From Lysobacter capsici (GTDB lineage: Bacteria; Pseudomonadota; Gammaproteobacteria; Xanthomonadales; Xanthomonadaceae), in contig NZ_CP094357.1 of the NCBI RefSeq assembly GCF_014779555.2, positions 5,642,001-5,706,000 on the forward strand: a DNA stretch of 64,000 nt. Direction: 5' to 3'. Position 1 is the first letter of the stretch. The number at the start of each line of letters is the position of its first letter. Of the stretch, positions 36,892-48,762 are shown piece by piece. The position numbers were made by a program, and so were the translations under genes. The notes beneath the pieces are model-generated. The model worked only from the letters and a program-made list of their open reading frames with translations. It made no database searches and was not told the origin of the DNA.

Positions 36892-38121
36892 TCAGCCCGA
36901 GCAGCGGCTGCGCAAGCCCAAGGCCCGAGCCACATCGCGCCAGTCGAACGCGCCGACCGCCTGATCGTCGTGGACCGCGTAGAACACGCCGTCAGGGAAA
37001 CGCACTGAGCCGTTCTGCTGCAGCCACACGCCGTCGGTGTTGCCGACGGTCTTGCCGGCGAAGGCGCCCAGGTGGCGCAGGCTGGCGCGGTCGAACACAT
37101 GGAACACGCTGCGGTCCTTGAACTGGTCGGTGGCGATCCAGTAACCGCTGCCGTCGTCGCACTGCCACAACGCGATGCCTTCGGCCTGGGCTTTGAACAG
37201 GTCCTGGCCGATGGTCTGGCCGCGATAACGGCCGTCGAGGCGGTAGTCGCGCACCGCGGTGCCGGTGGCGAGATCTTCCTCGGCGATCAGCAGGCGGTCG
37301 TGCGCGGGATCGCCCCAGATCGACTCGGGCACGCGGATCGCGCCGGCCGCGCTGGTGTCGCCGAACGCCGCGACATGCTGCGCGACCGGCGCGCCGGCGC
37401 CGAGTTGCAGGCGATAGCGCTGCATGCGCCGGCCGAGTTGCGCCAGCGGCGGCGGAATTTCATTGCCGTCGGCGTCCTCGCCGGCCATGTAGGCGTCGGT
37501 GACGATCACTTCGAGTTGCTGCGGGCCGAGCGCGCGCACCCACAAGCCATACGGCTGTTGCAGTTGCTGCTGACCGAAACTCATCAGCGCGCGCAGTCGC
37601 GGCGCGCGCGTGTCGGCGACCCCGACCGCGCGACTGGTCGCGACCGGCATCGACAGCGACAGCACCTGCACGCGGCGGTTGTCGCGTTCGACCACGAACG
37701 CCAGATCGCCGAGCACGGCGATGCCGTTGGGCCGGCGGAATTCGCCGAGCGCATCGCCTTCGCGGCCGAAGCGGCCGACCGCGCGGCCGTCGTCGCCGTC
37801 GTAGATCGTCAGCGCGCCGCCCTGCTTGGCCGTCGCCAGCAGCCACAAGCGGCCGTTGGGCGCGCGCCACACCGCGGGCGAATCGATATTGTCTTGCGGC
37901 GTGGCCGGGGTCACGAAGGCTTCTTCGACGACCTGATGGGCGATGCCGGCACGCGACAGCAGCGGATCGGCGCCGGCCTGCTCGTCGGGTTCGCGCTGGT
38001 CGGGCGCGCGCTCGACCAGCGGCGTGGCCGGTTCGGAGACGCGCGGTGTCTCGGGCGTCGCGCAAGCGGACAACGCCAGCAACACCGGCAACAGGACGGA
38101 CACACATACAGTTGGACGCAT
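36892..38121 (-). CDS. Beta-propeller phytase-like lipoprotein
   Basis: A 409-residue exported protein similar to the beta-propeller 3-phytases, which release phosphate from phytate in a Ca-dependent way. The lipobox LALSAC follows a hydrophobic signal (start ATG 38121; the upstream frame is spurious). Phytase-like blades are NIDSPAVWRAPNGRLWLL, GGALTIYDGDDGRAVGRF, RRPNGIAVLGDLAFVVERDN, AEGIALWQCDDGSGYWIATD and the final GNTDGVWL. It is divergent from a TonB receptor with a Pho-box match between them, which fits phosphate-starvation control. Confidence 0.85.
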   Translation of the reverse strand: MRPTVCVSVLLPVLLALSACATPETPRVSEPATPLVERAPDQREPDEQAGADPLLSRAGIAHQVVEEAFVTPATPQDNIDSPAVWRAPNGRLWLLATAKQGGALTIYDGDDGRAVGRFGREGDALGEFRRPNGIAVLGDLAFVVERDNRRVQVLSLSMPVATSRAVGVADTRAPRLRALMSFGQQQLQQPYGLWVRALGPQQLEVIVTDAYMAGEDADGNEIPPPLAQLGRRMQRYRLQLGAGAPVAQHVAAFGDTSAAGAIRVPESIWGDPAHDRLLIAEEDLATGTAVRDYRLDGRYRGQTIGQDLFKAQAEGIALWQCDDGSGYWIATDQFKDRSVFHVFDRASLRHLGAFAGKTVGNTDGVWLQQNGSVRFPDGVFYAVHDDQAVGAFDWRDVARALGLRSRCSG

Positions 38122-38153
38122 CGGCGTGCTCGAATTCACAGGTTCCCCAGCGG

Positions 38154-38171
38154 CTGTTATAGAACCGTCAC
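38154..38171. promoter_or_regulatory. Candidate Pho box (PhoB site)
   Basis: CTGTTATAGAACCGTCAC matches the two-repeat PhoB consensus (CTGTCATA..A.CTGTCAC type) at 15 of 18 positions by my count. It lies 33 nt upstream of the phytase start and 124 nt upstream of the receptor start, so it could serve both. Confidence 0.65.
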
Positions 38172-38294
38172 ATGCATAATTGATGACACAGCGCGCGACG
38201 GCGGCCAACGCAAAAGCGACAAAGTGCGCCGGCCGTCATCGTCCTGCCATTGCCCGGACTTACAACGTTCGCCAACTCTTCACCGGCGAACACC

Positions 38295-40658
38295 ATGCGC
38301 AGTCCGCGACGTCCCTCGCTTCACCATCGCGCACTCAGCGCCGCGCTGTTGGCCGCGCTCGCCGGCCCGGCGCTCGCGATCGATACGCTCGCGCCGGCCG
38401 GCCCCGGCGGCGCGAGCGACGCGGCGACCGAGCTCGATCGCGTCACCGTCACCGGCGATATCGCCTACCGCGACCGCAGCGAGGCGACCGCGCCGACCCT
38501 GAGCTACGGCCTGGACTACTTCCAGCGTTTCGAACCGCTGACCGTGGGCGACATGCTCAAGCGCGTGCCGAGCGTGGGGTTCGTGTCCGACGTGCTCGAA
38601 TTCGACGGCGCGCGTCTGCGTGGCCTGGACCCGGGCTACACCCAGATCCTGATCAACGGCAAGAAAGTGCCCGGCGCCGGCGGCGATCGTTCGTTCTATG
38701 TCGACCGCATCCCGGCCGAACTGGTCGAACGCATCGAAATCATCCGCAGCCCCAGCGCGAACCGCTCCGGCGACGCGGTGGCCGGCGCGCTCAACATCGT
38801 GCTGCGCGACGCCTACCAGTTCGACGGCGGCTATCTGCGCACCGGCGCGGCCTACTTCGACGACGGCGAGGTCAAGCCGGTGTTCGGCGCGGTCGGCAGT
38901 GGCGATGTCGCCGGCGGCCGCCTGCTCGGCGGCGTCAACGTGCAGGGCCGCCATAATCCCAAGCGCAAGCGCAGCGATCGCTTCGACGCGCCCGACGGCG
39001 ATTTCGTCGACCGCGAAGACCAGAGCGACGTACGCGACGGCACCGACTACTCCGGCAACCTGTCCTACAGCCGCGAGATCGGCACCGGCAAGCTGAGCCT
39101 GGACGGCTTCTATGTGCGCACCGACCGCACCGAGACCGAGCACTCGCTGGAGTACAACGACCCGGCCACCCGCGCGCGCGATCATCTGCTGTCGGTCAAC
39201 GACCAGAAAGTCGACATCAAGCAGCGCAACGCCACGCTCAATGCGAGCTACGCCTTCGACATGGCCGGCGGCCGCAGTGAGATCGACCTGGGTTATGCGC
39301 GCTTCGACGACAAGCGCTTCGACACCGAGCAGGAGATCGGCTACGACGACGAAGACACGCCGCCCTCGTTCGATGGCTTCGAAGGCACCCGCATCCTCGG
39401 CGACACCCGCGATAGCGAGCTGAGCTTCAAGCTCGCGCATACGCGCGCGCTCGGCGCGGCGAAGATGGAATTCGGCGTCGACGGGCTGGACAAGCGCCGC
39501 AAGACTTCATTGCGCACCAGCGAGGTCGAAGCCGAGGACGAAGGCGAGCCGTTGCCGCCCTACGAGGATTTCAGTGTCCAGCGCAGCCGCATCGAGGAGC
39601 GCCGGATCGACCCGTACCTGATGTTTTCCGGCAAGCACGAACGGATCGACTGGGAAACCGGCCTGCGCTACGAGACCACGCGTTCGAAGATCGTCAGCAG
39701 CGCCGAAGAAGGCGACGACAGACGTCGCGACCAGAAGGATTACGGCCTGCTGCTGCCGTCCGCGCATCTGCGCTACAACCTGACCGAGCACGACCGGCTC
39801 AGCGCATCGCTCGCGCGCACGGTGCGCCGCCCGAATTTCGATCAACTGCTTCCGCTGACTTTGGAAGAGGAATACGGCGACAACGATTTCCTCGGCAATC
39901 CCGCGCTGCGACCGGAAACCGCATGGGGCCTGGACCTGGGCTACGAGCGCCGGCTCGGCAAGCGAGGCGTGGTCGGGATCAACCTGTTCTACCGCAAGGT
40001 GCGCGACCTGATCGAAATCGTCGGCACCGGCCGGCCTAGCGCGACCGCGCTGGACGATCATGAGGATGCGATCGAAGAGTTCCTCGACGAGAACCCGGGC
40101 GCCGGCCCGGGCACGCCGGGCTACCCGGTACTGGATCCGGACAGCTTCGTGTTCACCGCCGCCAACGTCGGCGACGCGCGCGTCTACGGCGCCGAATTCG
40201 ACCTGTCGACGCCGTTGACCGCCCTGGGCCTGCCCGACACCGGCGTGTTCCTCAATTACTCGTGGCTCGACAGCGAAGTCGACGACGATTTCGGCCGGCG
40301 CCGTTTCAACAACCAGCCCAGCTCGGTGCTCAACGTCGGTTTCATCCAGGACCTGCCGTCGCTGGGGATGTCGTTCGGCGCGAGTTACCGGCGCCAGGGC
40401 GATGCCTATTCGCGCCTGCTCGGCGAGGAAGTGTCGACCCATTACGGCGCCGATCTGGAAGCTTTCGTCGAGAAGCGCTTCGGCTCGCGGGTCGCGGTGC
40501 GGCTGACCGGTTCGAATCTTTTGAACGCGTCGAAGGATGAGGCGTTCAACAAGTTCAATACGCTCGCGGAGCAGGTCGATCGCGAGTACGACGAGTATGA
40601 GCGGGAGAGCGAGAAGGCTGGGCGGGTGTATCAGGTGGTTGTGCGGTATGCGTTTTGA
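38295..40658 (+). CDS. TonB-dependent outer-membrane receptor, phytase-linked
   Basis: 787 residues from ATG 38295 (an upstream ATG at 38250 is unlikely). Signal peptide 1-28 (ends GPALA). TonB-box-like DRVTVTGDI, then a plug domain with MLKRVPSVGFVSD, DPGYTQILINGKKVPG and VERIEIIRSPSANRSGDAVA. The barrel ends in Tyr-Ala-Phe. The plug pattern is that of the FecA/CirA-like receptors expanded in Xanthomonadaceae. The divergent phytase gene suggests uptake of inositol phosphates or their products; that is inference. Confidence 0.93.
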   Translation: MRSPRRPSLHHRALSAALLAALAGPALAIDTLAPAGPGGASDAATELDRVTVTGDIAYRDRSEATAPTLSYGLDYFQRFEPLTVGDMLKRVPSVGFVSDVLEFDGARLRGLDPGYTQILINGKKVPGAGGDRSFYVDRIPAELVERIEIIRSPSANRSGDAVAGALNIVLRDAYQFDGGYLRTGAAYFDDGEVKPVFGAVGSGDVAGGRLLGGVNVQGRHNPKRKRSDRFDAPDGDFVDREDQSDVRDGTDYSGNLSYSREIGTGKLSLDGFYVRTDRTETEHSLEYNDPATRARDHLLSVNDQKVDIKQRNATLNASYAFDMAGGRSEIDLGYARFDDKRFDTEQEIGYDDEDTPPSFDGFEGTRILGDTRDSELSFKLAHTRALGAAKMEFGVDGLDKRRKTSLRTSEVEAEDEGEPLPPYEDFSVQRSRIEERRIDPYLMFSGKHERIDWETGLRYETTRSKIVSSAEEGDDRRRDQKDYGLLLPSAHLRYNLTEHDRLSASLARTVRRPNFDQLLPLTLEEEYGDNDFLGNPALRPETAWGLDLGYERRLGKRGVVGINLFYRKVRDLIEIVGTGRPSATALDDHEDAIEEFLDENPGAGPGTPGYPVLDPDSFVFTAANVGDARVYGAEFDLSTPLTALGLPDTGVFLNYSWLDSEVDDDFGRRRFNNQPSSVLNVGFIQDLPSLGMSFGASYRRQGDAYSRLLGEEVSTHYGADLEAFVEKRFGSRVAVRLTGSNLLNASKDEAFNKFNTLAEQVDREYDEYERESEKAGRVYQVVVRYAF

Positions 40659-40753
40659 GGGATGAGGTTGGAGGTTGAGGGGGCGACGAAACATCACTCT
40701 CGCCTCCACTTCCGCATCCACTTTTATCTCCACCAATCCCGAATTCTTCGGAT

Positions 40754-40865
40754 CGTCATTCCCGCGAACGCGGGCTCTGCTTTACTTCGGCGAAGCCGAA
40801 CATCCAGCGTCTTTCGTGCAGGTTGCGTCAAAGTCACTGGATTCCCGCGTTCGCGGGAATGACGG
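40754..40865. repeat. Dispersed hairpin repeat, family C, copy 2
   Basis: CGTCATTCCCGCGAACGCGG at 40754 faces ATTCCCGCGTTCGCGGGAAT (40841-40860) and GACGG. The same layout as at 29256-29373, with GTCACTGGATTCCCG shared. Confidence 0.88.
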
Positions 40866-41000
40866 TCTTGAGGGGCCGCGGGTGAATGAAGCTGATCTAA
40901 CGACACGAATCACGCGATATGGATCAGGCCGTACGGAACAGACCGCACGAATCAATTCATCGCCATCCCATCCACCCGATTTTCGACACGACTCACCTAC

Positions 41001-41088
41001 CCGTCATCCCCGCGAAGGCGGGGATCCAGAGACTTCAGAGTCCTGTCGCGGTGAAGCCCTGGATCCCCGCCTTCGCGGGGATGACGGG
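41001..41088. repeat. Dispersed hairpin repeat, family C variant, copy 3
   Basis: CCGTCATCCCCGCGAAGGCG... at 41001 is inverted at 41060-41088 (CTGGATCCCCGCCTTCGCGG...GACGGG). Compared with copies 1 and 2 both arms carry matched changes, keeping the fold. The rest of 40659-41238 holds no gene. Confidence 0.88.
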
Positions 41089-41210
41089 CTCAAGCCGGCG
41101 TTATGAACTGAGCGCACACCTCGGAGCCGGCAATAAGCTGGGCGGTCAAACTCACGCGCTTACGCCCTTCTCGCCCTCACTCCGTACGTCCTGACGCCCG
41201 CAGCCCCAAG

Positions 41211-41245
41211 GCCCTCACGCCCTCACGCCCTCACGCCCTCACGCC
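41211..41245. repeat. GCCCTCAC tandem repeat overlapping uvrD stop
   Basis: Four perfect GCCCTCAC units (41211-41242) and a partial fifth. The uvrD stop codon (41239-41241) lies inside the fourth unit. Confidence 0.9.
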
Positions 41246-43431
41246 GGAACCAGATTCGCATACGCCAACACCAGCCACTTGCTGCCGACGTCATCGAAAT
41301 TCACCTGCACCCGCGCATGCGCGCCGCTGCCTTCGTAATCGGTGACCGTGCCGGTGCCGAAACTCGCATGACGCACCTGCGCGCCCAGCTTGACCGGCGG
41401 CGCTTCGATCGCCGCGTGGCCGCGGTTAAGGCCGCCGCCGTCGCGACGCCCTGAGTTGTTGTACATCGGCCGCGACACCTGCACCTTCGGCCGCACCTCG
41501 TGCAGCAACTGGCTCGGAATCTCGCGCAGGAAGCGCGACGGCGAGCCGTAGGTCTCCATGCCGTGGATGCGCCGGGTTTCGGCGTAGCTCAGCACCAATT
41601 TTTCGCGCGCACGGGTGATGCCGACGTACGCCAGGCGCCGCTCCTCTTCCAGCCGACCGGACTCCTCGGTCGAACGGCTGCTCGGAAACAGCCCCTCTTC
41701 CAGGCCGCCGAGGAACACCAGCGGAAACTCCAGGCCCTTGGCGCTGTGCAAGGTCATCAGCTGCACGCCGTCCTCGCCGGCCTGGGCCTGGCCTTCGCCG
41801 GCCTCGAGCGCGGCGTAGCTGAGGAAGGCGATCAGTTCCGGCATCGCCGCGGCTTCGTCTTCGTCGCTGCGGCTGAAGCGCGAGGCGACCGAGACCAGTT
41901 CGTCGAGGTTGTCGGTGCGCGAATCGAGCTGGCCGCGCGACTCGTTGGCGTAGTGATCGCGCAAGCCCGAGCGTTGCAGCACGTGGTCGATCTTCTCCGG
42001 CAGCGGCATGTCGACGACATCGCTCTCGAGCGCTTCGATCAGCGCCATGAACCCGGCCAGCGCATTGCGCGCGCGCGCGGCGAGCACGTTCTCGGCCGCC
42101 ACCAGCCGCACCGCGTCCCACAGCGACACCGCCTCGGCGCGCGCGCGTTTGCGCACTTCGTCCAGGGTACGGTCGCCGATGCCGCGGGTCGGGGTGTTGA
42201 CCGCGCGTTCGAACGCGGCGTCGTCGGCGCGGTTGGTCAGCAGGCGCAGATAGGCCAGCGTGTCCTTGATTTCGGCGCGCTCGAAGAAGCGCTGGCCGCC
42301 GTACACGCGGTACGGCACCTGTTCGGACAACAAGGCTTCTTCGTAGGCGCGCGATTGCGCGTTGCTGCGGTAGAGGATCGCCACGTCGCCGTAGCTGCCG
42401 CCGTCGCGCACCCACTGGCGCAGGCGCTCGATCACGAACCGCGCCTCGTCCATCTCGTTGTAAGCCGCGTACAGATCGATCGGCTCGCCGTGGCCGGTGT
42501 CGGTCCACAGTTTCTTGCCCAGGCGGTCGGGGTTGTGAGCGATGACCGCGTTGGCGGCGTCGAGGATGTTGGCGCTGGAGCGGTAGTTCTGCTCCAGGCG
42601 GATGGTCTGCGCGCCGGGGAAATCGCGCAGGAATTTCTGCACGTTCTCGACCTTGGCGCCGCGCCAGCCGTAGATCGCCTGATCGTCGTCGCCGACCACG
42701 AACACATGGCCGCTGTCGCCGGCCAGCACGCGCACGAAGGCATACTGGATCGCGTTGGTGTCCTGGAATTCGTCGACCAAGATCTCGCGGAAACGGGTCC
42801 GGTAGTGAGTGAGCAAGGCCGGGTTGTCGCGCAGCAGTTCATGCGCGCGCAGCAGCAGCTCGGCGAAATCGACCAGACCGGCGCGCTCGCAGCGCTCCTG
42901 ATAGGCCTCGTAACAGCGCAGCATCACGTCGGCCCAATCGTCGTTGGCCGGCTGGATGTTGCGCGGGCGCCGGCCCTCGTCCTTCTGCGCGTTGATCCAC
43001 CAGGCGATCTGGCGCGGCGGGAAGCGGGTTTCGTCCAGCTCCAACGCCTGCACCACGCGCTTGACCAGGCGCAGCTGATCGTCGCTGTCGAGCACCTGGA
43101 AGCCTTCGGGCAGCTTGGCCTCCTGCCAGTGCAGGCGCAGCAGGCGATGGGCCAGGCCATGGAAGGTGCCGATCCACATGCCGCGCGCGCCGCGCGGCAG
43201 CTGCGCGTCGACGCGCGCTCGCATCTCGCCGGCCGCCTTGTTGGTAAACGTCACCGCGAGGATGCCGTGGTTGGGCACGCCGAAGACTTCGTTGAGCCAG
43301 GCGATGCGGTGGGTCAGCACGCGGGTCTTGCCGCTGCCGGCGCCCGCGAGGACCAGATAATGGCCGGCGGGCGCCGAAACGGCTTCGCGCTGGGCCGGAT
43401 TGAGTGCGTCGAGCAGGTGCGATACGTCCAT
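41239..43431 (-). CDS. uvrD: DNA helicase II UvrD
   Basis: SF1 3'-5' helicase of nucleotide-excision and mismatch repair. 730 residues from ATG 43431 (MDVSHLLDALNPAQREAV). Motifs are GAGSGKTRVLTHRI (Walker A), TFTNKAAGEMRAR, VDEFQDTN (motif II), GDDDQAIYGWRGA (III), EQNYRSSANIL (IV), LMTLHSAKGLEFP (V) and YVGITRAREKL (VI). The C-terminal part (KLGAQVRHASFGTGTVTDYE) is the small domain of UvrD/PcrA, favouring UvrD over Rep. It is divergent from the metallopeptidase gene with only 53 nt between. Confidence 0.95.
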   Translation of the reverse strand: MDVSHLLDALNPAQREAVSAPAGHYLVLAGAGSGKTRVLTHRIAWLNEVFGVPNHGILAVTFTNKAAGEMRARVDAQLPRGARGMWIGTFHGLAHRLLRLHWQEAKLPEGFQVLDSDDQLRLVKRVVQALELDETRFPPRQIAWWINAQKDEGRRPRNIQPANDDWADVMLRCYEAYQERCERAGLVDFAELLLRAHELLRDNPALLTHYRTRFREILVDEFQDTNAIQYAFVRVLAGDSGHVFVVGDDDQAIYGWRGAKVENVQKFLRDFPGAQTIRLEQNYRSSANILDAANAVIAHNPDRLGKKLWTDTGHGEPIDLYAAYNEMDEARFVIERLRQWVRDGGSYGDVAILYRSNAQSRAYEEALLSEQVPYRVYGGQRFFERAEIKDTLAYLRLLTNRADDAAFERAVNTPTRGIGDRTLDEVRKRARAEAVSLWDAVRLVAAENVLAARARNALAGFMALIEALESDVVDMPLPEKIDHVLQRSGLRDHYANESRGQLDSRTDNLDELVSVASRFSRSDEDEAAAMPELIAFLSYAALEAGEGQAQAGEDGVQLMTLHSAKGLEFPLVFLGGLEEGLFPSSRSTEESGRLEEERRLAYVGITRAREKLVLSYAETRRIHGMETYGSPSRFLREIPSQLLHEVRPKVQVSRPMYNNSGRRDGGGLNRGHAAIEAPPVKLGAQVRHASFGTGTVTDYEGSGAHARVQVNFDDVGSKWLVLAYANLVPA

Positions 43432-43484
43432 CGCCCCATTGTACCGGCGATGCCGCGGGAACCTTCCCGTCCGATGGAGTTCCA

Positions 43485-44504
43485 ATGCCGATCATGTCCG
43501 TCCGCGCCGCAGCCTTGCTGAGTTTGCTCGTTTGCGCCGGCGCGGCACGGCCGGTGCACGCGGCCGAGTCCGCCGCCGCGACAAATGCCGCGAACCTCGC
43601 CGCCGATCCGGCCGATCCGACCGCCGAATGGACGATCCGCGCCGGCGACACCCGTCTGCGGGTGCGCATCGAGAACCCGCCCGACGTCGCGCGCGTCGCG
43701 CAGCTGCGCCGCTGGATCGGCGAATGCGCGAACGCCGCATTGACCTCCTCGGGCCGGTTCCCGCTGCGCGACGCGCTGGTGCGCATCCGCCTGGTGCCGC
43801 GGCGCGGCCGCGATTCCAGCCCGGTGCCGTGGGGCCAGACCCGCCGCGACGACGGCGTCTCGGTGCTGCTGTACGTGCGCGACGACGCGACTTATCAGGA
43901 ATTGCGCGACGACTGGACCGCCGTGCACGAGCTCTCGCACCTGATGCATCCCTACCTCGGCGACGACGGCCGCTGGCTGGCCGAGGGCCTGGCCAGCTAC
44001 TACCAGAACGTGTCGCGCGCGCGCGCCGGCCTGCTCGACGGCGACGAGGCCTGGCGCCGGATCGAAGCCGGGTTCCAGCGTGGCCGCAAGGTCGGCGCGG
44101 GCGCGCGCATGGACCAGATCGGCCGCAACCGCGGCAGCACCATGCGCGTTTATTGGGCCGGCGCGGCGTTCTGGCTCGACGCCGACTTGGCCCTGCGCCG
44201 CGAACAGCGCACCGACCTGGACCGCGTGCTCGCCGCGTATACGCGCTGCTGCCTTGACGGCAATACGCAGCTGGAACCGCAGGAGTTCGTCGCCGCGCTC
44301 GATCGCGCCGGCGGCAACGGCGTGCTCGCCCGTCTGTACCGCCGCTACGCCGCGATGCAGGACTTCCCCTCGCAGGACGAGGCCTATCGCGCGCTGGGCC
44401 TGCAGCGCGCGGACAACGGCGAACTGCGCTTCTCGGACCGGCCCGATGCGCTGCGGCTGCGACGCGCGATCATGGCGCCGCGCTCGCCTCAACCCGGCGA
44501 GTGA
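43485..44504 (+). CDS. Secreted gluzincin-type metallopeptidase (M61-like)
   Basis: A 339-residue exported protein. The start at ATG 43485 has GGAG 5 nt upstream; a signal peptide follows (ends ARPVHAAE). A zinc site is visible: HELSH at 148-152 and a downstream Glu167 in WLAEGLASYYQN, the arrangement of gluzincins. The H-to-E spacing is shorter than in classical M1/M61 enzymes, so subfamily is uncertain. The C-terminal part has an EF-hand-like DGNTQLEPQEFVAAL. Substrate unknown. Confidence 0.75.
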   Translation: MPIMSVRAAALLSLLVCAGAARPVHAAESAAATNAANLAADPADPTAEWTIRAGDTRLRVRIENPPDVARVAQLRRWIGECANAALTSSGRFPLRDALVRIRLVPRRGRDSSPVPWGQTRRDDGVSVLLYVRDDATYQELRDDWTAVHELSHLMHPYLGDDGRWLAEGLASYYQNVSRARAGLLDGDEAWRRIEAGFQRGRKVGAGARMDQIGRNRGSTMRVYWAGAAFWLDADLALRREQRTDLDRVLAAYTRCCLDGNTQLEPQEFVAALDRAGGNGVLARLYRRYAAMQDFPSQDEAYRALGLQRADNGELRFSDRPDALRLRRAIMAPRSPQPGE

Positions 44505-44546
44505 TCGCGTTCACACGCTCCGATCGCATTCCGACCGCGCAAACGA

Positions 44547-44576
44547 AAGAGCCCGAGGCGCAGGCCCCGGGCTCTT
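44547..44576. terminator. Hairpin between convergent genes
   Basis: A 9-bp stem (AAGAGCCCG at 44547-44555 with 44568-44576) and a 12-nt loop between the metallopeptidase and the UPF0114 gene. Probably terminates one or both. Confidence 0.65.
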
Positions 44577-44641
44577 CGATATCACCAACCTCGTTCCGGC
44601 CGCGCGCGCGGGTCGCAGCCCGCGTCGCGCTCGTCGCCGCG

Positions 44642-45286
44642 TCAGTGCGCGTTCTTGCCGGGCTTGGCCACCGTGGTGCTCATCAGCTTGTCGGTCCAGG
44701 CGATGCCGATCGCCGAGATGATGAACAGGAAGTGGATCAGCGACTGCCACATCACGCCTTCGGAGGTCAGCTCCGAGCAGCGCGCGGTCGCGTTGGCGAC
44801 GCCGTTCGCGGTGGCCTGGGCCGCCGCCTGCGCCGCGGTGAACGCTTCGGGTGAGCCGCACAACGGCAGGCCGAGGTTGCCGGCGCCGATGAAGGTCTTG
44901 AGCAGGTGGATCGAGGAGATGCCGATGATCGCCATCGCCAGCTTGACCTTGAGCACGCTCGCGTTGACGTGGCTCAGCCATTCGGGCTGATCGGGATGGC
45001 CTTCCAGATGCAGGCGCGACACGAAGGTCTCGTAGCCGCCGACGATCACCATCACCAGCAGGTTGGAGATCATCACCACGTCGATCAGACCCAGCACGAT
45101 CAGCATGATGCCCTGCTCGGTCAGGGTCGTCGCATCCTGCACGAGGTGGACCAGTTCCTTGACGAACTGGAACACGTAGACGCCCTGGGCGACGATCAGG
45201 CCCAGGTACAGCGGCAGCTGCAGCCAGCGCGAACTGAAGATCAGGGCCGGCAGGGGGTTGAGTCGGTTGATCTTGGGATCGGTCAT
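44642..45286 (-). CDS. UPF0114 / YqhA-like membrane protein (TIGR00645 family)
   Basis: A 214-residue inner-membrane protein of unknown function. Four hydrophobic segments and family motifs: SSRWLQLPLYLGLIVAQ, LIDVVMISNLLVMVIVGGYE, LAMAIIGISSIHLLKTFI and FLFIISAIGIAWTDKL. It is longer than the usual ~170-190 residues owing to an Ala/Thr-rich insert (AFTAAQAAAQATANGVANA) with Cys residues between helices 3 and 4. The start is ATG 45286. Confidence 0.88.
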   Translation of the reverse strand: MTDPKINRLNPLPALIFSSRWLQLPLYLGLIVAQGVYVFQFVKELVHLVQDATTLTEQGIMLIVLGLIDVVMISNLLVMVIVGGYETFVSRLHLEGHPDQPEWLSHVNASVLKVKLAMAIIGISSIHLLKTFIGAGNLGLPLCGSPEAFTAAQAAAQATANGVANATARCSELTSEGVMWQSLIHFLFIISAIGIAWTDKLMSTTVAKPGKNAH

Positions 45287-45516
45287 GCGGAACTCGTGAA
45301 TGTGAAGACGGTACAGGCGGCCAAGAGTAGCCGCCCGGGGGTGACATCGCCACGTCGGGGCCACCCGAGGGTTCATCTGCGCGGCGTTTTCACTGGCGCG
45401 AAACCCTTGCAAGGCCCGCCTCGGCGCGGTTTGCGGCACACGCCATTCCATCGGCGCGGCGGCGGCGCGCGAGCGGGCGCACTTACACTCCAGGCTTTCT
45501 CCGCGGAGCGCATCCC

Positions 45517-48508
<2,992 letters not shown>

Positions 48509-48520
48509 GGTCACGCGCGA

Positions 48521-48667
48521 CCCTCACCCCAACCCTCTCCCGCAAGCGGGAGAGGGAGAGGGAGAGGGAGGCAAGCAGGACGCCGTTGTTGCTTGAAATT
48601 GCTTTAGCCCCCCTCCCGCTTGCGGCGACCGAAGGGAGTGCAGAGCTGAGAGGGGTTGGGGTGAGGG
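48521..48667. repeat. Dispersed hairpin repeat, family B, copy 2
   Basis: CCCTCTCCCGCAAGCGGGAG begins the element and a GGGAGA tandem stretch follows. The segment 48611-48667 is the reverse complement of 20911-20971. It lies between the DPP-IV and DUF885 genes. Confidence 0.85.
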
Positions 48668-48762
48668 CCGCTCTCCCTTGATCCACCCACATGACCTTCG
48701 GCGCTTGGCCCAGACCGCCGCGAAGCCGATGCTGGAGCCCTTCACTCCACCCGGGTCACCTC

